64,000 bases of DNA from Winogradskyella ouciana (lineage in GTDB: Bacteria > Bacteroidota > Bacteroidia > Flavobacteriales > Flavobacteriaceae): the NCBI RefSeq assembly GCF_009709615.1, contig NZ_WJYA01000010.1, forward strand, positions 57,384 to 121,383. Reading direction: 5' to 3'. Position 1 is the first letter of the stretch. Every line of letters starts with the position of its first letter. The notes under the pieces were generated by a model. It had not been told where the DNA came from. It saw only the letters and a list, made by a program, of their open reading frames with translations, and made no database searches. Both the position numbers and the translations under genes were made by a program. Positions 57,639 through 64,000 of this stretch are shown here, in pieces.

Positions 57639-57775
57639 GCTATAATTGGTGTTTCGGGTTGATAAACGTTTAAAAAAACCGACCAAGTACGTTCAATTTT
57701 TCGACAAGATACATTATATCAACGACAATAAAATAATGTACCTCGTTAACTTTACATTGTTAAATAATTCCCTCT

Positions 57776-58180
57776 ATGATGATTAACCGTGCTGAAAAGT
57801 TGAGCTTGCTATCTGAGATGATAGCCTTTGCGCAGACAGATGAAAATATAAAGTCCATTGAGTATAACTTTTTGTTTAGTATAGCCAAACAATTAGATAT
57901 ATCTAAGGAAGATTTTGAGTATCTTTTTGAGCATCCTGTAACCTATGTACATTTAAAATCGCATAGCGAGCGTATTGTGCAATTCCATAGATTAGTACTA
58001 CTTATGAATCTAGACCATAAGGTTGCACCAAAGCAATTGGTTAAAATCCATAACTTCGGATTACGAATGGGATTAAGCCATGAGTCTATTAACCGCGTAC
58101 TGGATTTAATGGATAGTTTTCCTAATAAGATAGTACCGCCTGATTTTCTGATTGATATTTTTAAGGTACAGTACAACTAA
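57776..58180 (+). CDS. TerB-like helical protein
   Basis: 134 residues, all helix: LLSEMIAFAQTDENIKSIEY, ISKEDFEYLFEHP and SERIVQFHRLVLLMNLDHKV. The acidic helix ends and spacing recall TerB/tellurite-resistance-like (DUF533-type) domains, which bind metal via Asp and Glu. Databases may label it UvrB because of the neighbour. Function unknown. Confidence 0.75.
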   Translation: MMINRAEKLSLLSEMIAFAQTDENIKSIEYNFLFSIAKQLDISKEDFEYLFEHPVTYVHLKSHSERIVQFHRLVLLMNLDHKVAPKQLVKIHNFGLRMGLSHESINRVLDLMDSFPNKIVPPDFLIDIFKVQYN

Positions 58181-58296
58181 AAGCCCCTTTGTCCTGCGGA
58201 CATTTCCCCAGAAGGGGAAAACTTAAGACTTTATATTAGCTGATGACGAAGTAAAGAATATTAATTTTCTTTGCGTCTTAGCGCCTTTGCAAGATT
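58181..58296. repeat. Compound hairpin repeat between the TerB-like gene and uvrB
   Basis: CCCCTT...AAGGGG with inner stems GTCC-TGC-GGAC and TTTCCCC (58203-58209)/GGGGAAA (58214-58220). A second element, TTTGCGTCTTAGCGCCTTTGC, lies at about 58270-58290. These are repeat types that I recognise from other flavobacterial intergenic regions. The first may also terminate the TerB-like transcript. Confidence 0.7.
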
Positions 58297-58300
58297 TAAA

Positions 58301-60307
58301 TCATTTCACCTTCAACTTCTCTAGCTTACTCTGATAAGCCGTAATCTCATCCCTAAAACGTGCCGCTTCCATAAAGTCAAGTGCTTTTGCAGCTTGTTCC
58401 ATTTGTTTACGTTTTTCGCGTATTTTCTTTTCGAGTTGTGACTTTGTTAGGTATTCGCTTTCAGGTTCAGCAGCTAATTTTGCTTCCAATTCTGTACGGT
58501 ATGTGCTCACCGAATTCTTTGCCAAAGCACTATCCAAACTTTTATTTAGAGCTGTTGGTGTAATATTATGTTCGGTATTATAGGCAATTTGTTTTTCACG
58601 ACGGTAATTGGTTTCGTCTATCGTTTTTTGCATGCTGTTGGTAATTTTATCTGCATACATAATGGCTTTACCGTTTAGGTTTCTTGCGGCTCTTCCAACC
58701 GTTTGAGTTAAAGAACGATTAGAACGAAGAAAACCTTCTTTGTCAGCATCAAGTATTGCTACTAAAGAGACTTCTGGTAAGTCCAAACCTTCACGAAGTA
58801 AGTTAACACCAACTAAAACATCAAAAATACCTTTTCGCAAATCTTGCATAATTTCAACCCGTTCCAAGGTATCAACATCACTGTGGATATAACGACACCG
58901 GATGGAAATTCGAGTTAAATATTTTACCAACTCCTCAGCCATACGTTTGGTCAAGGTAGTGACCAAAGTACGTTCATCTTTTTCAACACGATCTTGGATT
59001 TCTTCAATTAAATCATCAATCTGATTGAGGCTTGGACGTACCTCGATTATTGGGTCTAAAAGTCCGGTCGGACGAATAACCTGCTCAACATACACACCAC
59101 CAGATTTTTGCATCTCATAATCTGCTGGAGTAGCAGATACATATATCACTTGATTCTGAAGCGCTTCAAATTCTTCAAATTTTAACGGTCGGTTATCCAT
59201 GGCTGCAGGCAGTCTAAAGCCATAATCCACCAAATTTTCTTTTCGGCTTCTGTCACCACCATACATGGCATGTACTTGCGAAATGGTTACATGACTTTCG
59301 TCCACGACCATTAAATAATCATCTGGAAAATAATCCAATAAACAGAAAGGTCTTGTGCCAGGTGCTCTGCCATCCAAATATCTCGAATAGTTCTCGATAC
59401 CTGAGCAGTAACCCAATTCTCGTATCATTTCCAAATCGAATTCTGTGCGCTCTTTTAGGCGTTTGGCCTCAAGGTGTTTGCCAATATCTTTAAAATAATC
59501 ATGCTGTTTTACTAAATCATCTTGAATCTCTTTAATAGCTCCATTCAATACATCTGGTGAGGTTACAAACATATTTGCAGGGTAGATATTCAAGCGGTCA
59601 TAACGTTCTAAAACTTCATTGGTATGCGCGTCAAAGGCTTCGATTTCTTCAATTTCATCACCAAAAAAGTGAATTCTAAAGGCATTATCAGAGTAACCAG
59701 GGAAAACATCAACCGTATCTCCTTTTATTCTGAAATTTCCGTTTTTAAAATCGGCTTCAGTACGCGAATACAATCCTTGAACTAATTGATGCAATAATTT
59801 GGTACGCGAAATGACTTGGTCGCGTTCAATGGTAATCACATTCTTTTGAAATTCCACAGGATTACCAATACCATATAAACAAGATACAGAAGCCACTACC
59901 AAAACATCACGACGACCTGAGAGTAGAGAGGAAGTGGTGCTCAATCGCATCTTTTCAATCTCTTCGTTGATAGAAAGATCTTTTTCTATGTAAACTCCAG
60001 AAACAGGAATATAAGCCTCAGGCTGATAGTAATCGTAATAGGATACAAAATACTCAACAGCATTATCAGGAAAAAACTGTTTAAACTCAGAATATAGCTG
60101 GGCTGCCAAGGTTTTGTTATGCGCCAAAACTAATGTTGGACGTTGCACTTCTTGTATCACATTGGCAACTGTAAAAGTTTTTCCAGAGCCTGTAACACCT
60201 AGTAAGGTTTGATATCGCTCATTTTGGTTGATACCATCTGCTAGCTGTTTAATAGCTTCTGGCTGATCACCAGTAGGCTTAAAGTCTGACTCAATCTTAA
60301 ATCGCAT
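58301..60307 (-). CDS. uvrB: Excinuclease ABC subunit B
   Basis: 668 residues. Walker A GVTGSGKT (37-44), beta-hairpin region YYDYYQPEAYIPVSG, helicase motifs through QTVGRAARNLNG, and a UVR coiled-coil at the C-terminus (about 628-663). It loads damaged DNA in nucleotide excision repair with UvrA and UvrC. The ATG is only 4 nt after an exact -7 box, so the message may be leaderless. Family length is normal. Confidence 0.98.
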   Translation of the reverse strand: MRFKIESDFKPTGDQPEAIKQLADGINQNERYQTLLGVTGSGKTFTVANVIQEVQRPTLVLAHNKTLAAQLYSEFKQFFPDNAVEYFVSYYDYYQPEAYIPVSGVYIEKDLSINEEIEKMRLSTTSSLLSGRRDVLVVASVSCLYGIGNPVEFQKNVITIERDQVISRTKLLHQLVQGLYSRTEADFKNGNFRIKGDTVDVFPGYSDNAFRIHFFGDEIEEIEAFDAHTNEVLERYDRLNIYPANMFVTSPDVLNGAIKEIQDDLVKQHDYFKDIGKHLEAKRLKERTEFDLEMIRELGYCSGIENYSRYLDGRAPGTRPFCLLDYFPDDYLMVVDESHVTISQVHAMYGGDRSRKENLVDYGFRLPAAMDNRPLKFEEFEALQNQVIYVSATPADYEMQKSGGVYVEQVIRPTGLLDPIIEVRPSLNQIDDLIEEIQDRVEKDERTLVTTLTKRMAEELVKYLTRISIRCRYIHSDVDTLERVEIMQDLRKGIFDVLVGVNLLREGLDLPEVSLVAILDADKEGFLRSNRSLTQTVGRAARNLNGKAIMYADKITNSMQKTIDETNYRREKQIAYNTEHNITPTALNKSLDSALAKNSVSTYRTELEAKLAAEPESEYLTKSQLEKKIREKRKQMEQAAKALDFMEAARFRDEITAYQSKLEKLKVK

Positions 60308-60311
60308 AGCG

Positions 60312-60319
60312 CAAATTTA
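60312..60319 (-). promoter_or_regulatory. -7 box almost touching the uvrB start
   Basis: TAAATTTG on the minus strand, exact match, only 4 nt before the ATG at 60307. Confidence 0.5.
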
Positions 60320-60350
60320 CGATAAAGATTATCGGGAATAAAATGTTTGA

Positions 60351-62699
60351 TTAACGTCGCAACGCAAAATGACCATTATAGATTTTGCCATCAGAAAATT
60401 TGGCGACAAACCAATAATCATCACTAGGAAGTTTCTGTCCGTTTAGATTTCCATCCCACGCTCGATTTTGGGTATTTATTTCAGAAATAAATTTGCCGTA
60501 ACGGTTAAAAATTCGGATATATTCTATGGGATTTGTGAGCGTATCGAAACCTAAAACTTGCCAAACGTCATTAGTGGTATCGCCATTTGGTGTGAAAAAT
60601 TTAGGAAACCCAAGCACTGTAATAATTTCTTCGATAATACCGCAACCATTTCTGTCTCTTATATAAACTGTATGCATACCGTAAGTAACATTGTTAAAAA
60701 CATTGCTTTCTTGGTAAAACCCATCGATGTCATCTATAGCATAGTCATAAAACCCTTGTCCTGAAACGTTAATGGTTACTGAGTTGTTGGGTGCAATACC
60801 ATCAACAACAATACTCTCAATCGTTGCTGTTTCAGATGGATTTACTGTTATTGTTCTGCTAGACGAACAGCCATTTGGGTCTGTTACTATGACGGTATAA
60901 GTACCTGTTTCATTAATGTCATAAAAAGACGTATCAACATCAGTTAATGCTCCATTAAAGTACCACTCGTAGTAATAATTATTAGGAGAATCATTAAGTA
61001 CTCCACCATACAGTGTAATGGTTTCAGGAAAAGTATCTATACAATAAAACAATGATTCGTCTGGTTCTAAAACTGGCGTGTAAAGTACGTTCAGCCTAGC
61101 TTGGGATATGCTAAAACATTGATTGTTACTCTTAATTTTCACATAAATTATTTGCGAATTTGCCACTTCATTTTGATAAGTGTTGGGTAGGGCATTGGTT
61201 TCGCTGAATGCATCAGCTTCGTTTTCATAGAATGTCACATCTGCACCAGTCGGAATCTGATTAACGATTGAAGCTTCTATATCGCCTAAAGTGAAATTTG
61301 CAAAACCATCAATGACTTCACCATCGCAAAACTCTAAATCTGGAATTGCAATTATATTATTTGAAGTTTGCAGTTCGAGTTCCACAATGTCATAACAGTT
61401 GGCAGGATTTATAATTCTCGCAAAAACAGTTTGAAAAGGAGTGGCATTCTGAAAACTTGTTGGATTGGTTATCGGATTAGTATTGTCTCTGGCATCACTT
61501 TCTAAAATAAAAAAATCTGAAATGACTAAAGTGTCGTCATTGTTGGTTAAATCTGACGAAGCATCAAAGAGATTATAGGTGGTTAACCCATCTTGATTGA
61601 TATCACATTCTGTTAAAACCGCATTTTGTCCAACAGGCAAAGGAGCGTATTCAATAACCACTTCACCATACGATGTGCAGTTATTGGCTAGACCAACTTC
61701 AACGGTATATGTACCTGGCTCGGTGACTGTATAACTTCCGCAAGTGCCACAACCTAATGCCGCTCCTTGAACTAAAACACCATCTCTAAACCACTCATAG
61801 GTGTTTTGTCCATCTTGATAAGCGATTAGTTCTAAGTCTTCACCTTCACAAAGCGAATTACCAGTGGCAATAAGTCTGTTAGGACCTAAATCTGATGAGA
61901 GCTGAAAACTACCTGCTTCTAAAAAAACGGCAGAATCAAACCTGTAGTTTTGTTCGTCGGCAATAACAAGCTTTACATGGTAGGATTGATTGGGTACAAC
62001 ATTAGCCGTTGCAGTTAATACAGCTGTCTGTCCGTTAAAATTGATCGGAGCATTTACACCATTGAAAGTTCCGAAATAGGTTTCATTTTGTGGAGGACAA
62101 GATCCAGGAACTCCCGGTGTAACCGTTGTTGCTTTTACAGGAATATTAGTGTCTGGTACCAAAGCAATATTTTCGTACTGATTTTGACCATCAGTTGGTC
62201 TAATCAAAAACCCAAATAAATCTGAAAACTGACAACTATTAGGATTGTTTTCTTGATATTCCTCAGAAGCAAATAAATATCTAAAACTCACTTGCGATGC
62301 TACAGATGTAAAATCAAATTCTAAAATGGTTGCATTAAAGGTATTGGACTCATTTAGGGCAAATTCTAGGTCGGCATCTCCTTCCCAGTTTGTGGCATCA
62401 TCATCACTTAAGTTGTTGTTTGGTCCAGGTACATTTGCTAATCGACCAGTACTCATTACTATACCATTTTGAAAAGGAAATGAGGTTCCTGTGGCATCAA
62501 AGTAGCCATAGCTTTGGTCTGCGCCTCCAAAATTACCACCTACAACATTTGTGACAACAATATTAGTAATACAATCACTATCGATGAGTATATCTTCAAT
62601 AAGTTGTTGAGGAGTATAGGTTTGGCTATCTACTGTGATATTCTGGGAATAATGCAGTAGGGATATAAACATGATAAAAAATGAGAAGACTTGTTTCAT
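60351..62699 (-). CDS. T9SS type B surface protein with choice-of-anchor L domain
   Basis: 782 residues. Signal peptide, then a choice-of-anchor L domain (QTYTPQQLIEDILIDSDCI, SYGYFDATGTSFPFQNGIVM, RYLFASEEYQENNPNSCQF; about residues 20-275). Ig-like/PKD-like units follow, then the T9SS type B (gliding-motility C-terminal) domain: FPKFFTPNGDTTNDVWQVLG and YWFVAKFSDGKIYNGHFALR. The CTD directs secretion through the type IX system and anchoring to the surface. Exact -7 box TATCTTTG (62727-62720). Confidence 0.95.
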   Translation of the reverse strand: MKQVFSFFIMFISLLHYSQNITVDSQTYTPQQLIEDILIDSDCITNIVVTNVVGGNFGGADQSYGYFDATGTSFPFQNGIVMSTGRLANVPGPNNNLSDDDATNWEGDADLEFALNESNTFNATILEFDFTSVASQVSFRYLFASEEYQENNPNSCQFSDLFGFLIRPTDGQNQYENIALVPDTNIPVKATTVTPGVPGSCPPQNETYFGTFNGVNAPINFNGQTAVLTATANVVPNQSYHVKLVIADEQNYRFDSAVFLEAGSFQLSSDLGPNRLIATGNSLCEGEDLELIAYQDGQNTYEWFRDGVLVQGAALGCGTCGSYTVTEPGTYTVEVGLANNCTSYGEVVIEYAPLPVGQNAVLTECDINQDGLTTYNLFDASSDLTNNDDTLVISDFFILESDARDNTNPITNPTSFQNATPFQTVFARIINPANCYDIVELELQTSNNIIAIPDLEFCDGEVIDGFANFTLGDIEASIVNQIPTGADVTFYENEADAFSETNALPNTYQNEVANSQIIYVKIKSNNQCFSISQARLNVLYTPVLEPDESLFYCIDTFPETITLYGGVLNDSPNNYYYEWYFNGALTDVDTSFYDINETGTYTVIVTDPNGCSSSRTITVNPSETATIESIVVDGIAPNNSVTINVSGQGFYDYAIDDIDGFYQESNVFNNVTYGMHTVYIRDRNGCGIIEEIITVLGFPKFFTPNGDTTNDVWQVLGFDTLTNPIEYIRIFNRYGKFISEINTQNRAWDGNLNGQKLPSDDYWFVAKFSDGKIYNGHFALRR

Positions 62700-62719
62700 T
62701 TTTATTTAAAAATGGACAG

Positions 62720-62727
62720 CAAAGATA
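62720..62727 (-). promoter_or_regulatory. -7 box of the first T9SS surface protein
   Basis: TATCTTTG on the minus strand, exact match, 20 nt before the start at 62699. Confidence 0.55.
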
Positions 62728-62785
62728 AGCATACTACTTACACTAAATTTTGAATAAGATGTTAAAAGAAAATTTCGATTTAAAA

Positions 62786-64000
62786 TTAACGCTTCAAGGC
62801 AAAATGCCCTTTAACCTGAAAGCTTTCTCCATCCTTGATGACATAGGCGATGTACCAATAGTCACCAGAAGGCATTTCGTTACCGTTGAAGGTACCGTCC
62901 CAACCAGAAGTATTGTGCCCAATTTCCTTGAGCAACTTGCCGTAACGGTCAAAGATATGAACTCTGGTACCAGGCAATTCATGGACACCAGCAATATGCC
63001 AAGTATCAAAATCGCCATCATCATTTGGTGTCATATGCTTTGGTGCATCAAAGACCAAGACCTCTCGAGTTATTCTTGCACAGCCATTTTGGTCTATTAT
63101 GGTTATAGTGTTGTAACCGATAGGGACGTTCACAAAAACATTTGAGGTCTGAAACGGCAGATCGTTAAGCTGGTAGAGGTAATCACCAATACCGTTAACG
63201 GTAACCGTTATATTGTTCGGGTCCGAGAAATCAATCGTCTCAACGACATCAATGACGGCAGACTCAGATTCCGTAACATTGAACGTACTTGTGCTTTGGC
63301 AACCATACTGATTGGTTATGGTCAAGGCATACGAACCAACCTCTGTAATCTCAATTTCAGAGGATGTTTCATTTGTTGACCATAAGTACGTATCCGAAGG
63401 ATTTCCAGTATCGGCAGAAACAGTCAATGGCAAATCATTTAGGCAGAGCACCTGGTCTTCAACAACGGTATCTGGCAATAGATTGATGACAACAGAAAAC
63501 TGTGTAATGTCAAAACAGCCAGTGGCCAAGTTTTCTACCCTTACAAAGATCACCTCACCACCAAAAGCAACATGCACAACGTTCAATTCGTTTATGTTTT
63601 CAGTGGCCTCATTCTCTGAACTAAAATAACTTACAGCATACTCATTAGGATTTTGATTACCTAAAACCGCTATATCCTGAGAGGATAAATCAAGTTCTAA
63701 AAGTCCATCATAGTCATCGTCACAGGCTACGAGGTCATTGGGCTGATTGGCAACAGGAAGCGGATTGATCACCAACTGAAAAGGATGTACGGCATAACAG
63801 CCAGTTGTGGAATACGCAACTCTTGCAAAGAGTGTTTCAACAGTGTTGGTATAAGTGTAATCCGTATTGAGTGCAGCAACATTGGCCTCGGCATCGGCTT
63901 CACTGGTGTGATAGCTCACCAGCACATTAAAGGTATCTTCTAGAAGCGCTAAATCAATATCCGACAGGTCCACATAGCTTTCAGTATTAGCACAAACCTC
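62786..64000 (-). CDS. T9SS type B surface protein, partial
   Basis: The C-terminal 404 residues of a protein whose N-terminus lies beyond the right edge; the frame is open to base 64000. Repeated bacterial Ig-like segments (PNPNEYAVSYFSSENEAT-like strands, LPLTVSADTGNPSDTYLWST) lead to the T9SS type B C-terminal domain: APKHMTPNDDGDFDTWHIAG and YWYIAYVIKDGESFQVKGHF. It resembles the neighbouring surface protein in domain order, but its body is not an evident copy. Confidence 0.92.
   Translation of the reverse strand, partial: EVCANTESYVDLSDIDLALLEDTFNVLVSYHTSEADAEANVAALNTDYTYTNTVETLFARVAYSTTGCYAVHPFQLVINPLPVANQPNDLVACDDDYDGLLELDLSSQDIAVLGNQNPNEYAVSYFSSENEATENINELNVVHVAFGGEVIFVRVENLATGCFDITQFSVVINLLPDTVVEDQVLCLNDLPLTVSADTGNPSDTYLWSTNETSSEIEITEVGSYALTITNQYGCQSTSTFNVTESESAVIDVVETIDFSDPNNITVTVNGIGDYLYQLNDLPFQTSNVFVNVPIGYNTITIIDQNGCARITREVLVFDAPKHMTPNDDGDFDTWHIAGVHELPGTRVHIFDRYGKLLKEIGHNTSGWDGTFNGNEMPSGDYWYIAYVIKDGESFQVKGHFALKR

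Overview
The window looks like chromosome of a marine-type Flavobacteriaceae (Bacteroidota). Supporting signs are low G+C, almost no Shine-Dalgarno sequences, and many exact copies of the Bacteroidota -7 promoter box TAnnTTTG placed 15-40 nt before start codons. The gene content agrees: type IX secretion (T9SS type B) C-terminal domains, DUF3078/DUF4197/DUF6090/DUF6268 proteins, a bacillithiol-type YpdA reductase, GSII plus GSIII glutamine synthetases, a short form of purM, and a DnaJ with a reduced zinc finger. I see no rRNA, tRNA, CRISPR array, transposase or prophage. This is mostly core housekeeping DNA with scattered small palindromic repeats. Family-level placement is inference; I do not assign a genus.

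Layout. 1-0.8 kb: a BlaI/M56-peptidase regulatory pair cut by the left edge, with paired operators over its promoter. 0.96-5.3 kb: a Na+/Ca2+ exchanger, then divergent GSII and GSIII glutamine synthetases. 5.5-12.7 kb: a small secreted peptide, an outer-membrane barrel, purM, DUF3078, prfA, pyrF, a BtuF-like binding protein and a secreted FDFWIG-type protein. 12.7-19.2 kb: DUF4197 and a PqqB-like lipoprotein sharing a divergent promoter, purU, and icmF (fused isobutyryl-CoA mutase) with an in-frame palindromic repeat insertion. 19.3-24.8 kb: a RecA1-only helicase-like protein, an Lrp regulator flanked by two four-helix proteins, a DJ-1-like lipoprotein with ypdA, and an MFS exporter. 24.8-25.0 kb: a leader in front of the MFS gene with a 25-codon ORF and a strong intrinsic terminator. 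25-33.5 kb: crcB, an M49 peptidase, a MazG/HisE-type hydrolase, ilvE, DUF4920, mnmD (a second gene carrying a palindromic insertion) and a TIGR01777 epimerase.

33.5-38.1 kb: an ECF sigma factor and RskA-like anti-sigma pair divergent from a fasciclin protein, then YceI, grpE and dnaJ. 38.4-47.0 kb: a tight co-directional run of nine genes (ABC exporter ATPase and permease, MscS channel, DUF6268 barrel, a sigma-54 activator-type response regulator without a DNA-binding domain, a four-TM protein, PPK2, M28 peptidase, DinB-like protein), probably one envelope/phosphate-stress operon. 47-54.4 kb: an M23 peptidase, VOC protein, carboxypeptidase-regulatory-like surface protein, a 41-aa membrane peptide coupled to a DUF6090 gene, DUF1624, an AI-2E exporter and lysA. 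54.5-60.3 kb: an HTH/ACT-like protein divergent from lysA with an operator-like palindrome, sucC, DUF1456, an esterase, a TerB-like protein and uvrB. 60.3-64 kb: two adjacent T9SS type B surface proteins, the second cut by the right edge.

The observations most worth a second look are the MFS leader/attenuator, the two in-frame palindromic repeat insertions in essential-type enzymes, the lysA-linked ACT regulator, the HTH-less sigma-54 activator operon, and the sigma/RskA/fasciclin unit that parallels the mycobacterial SigK system.
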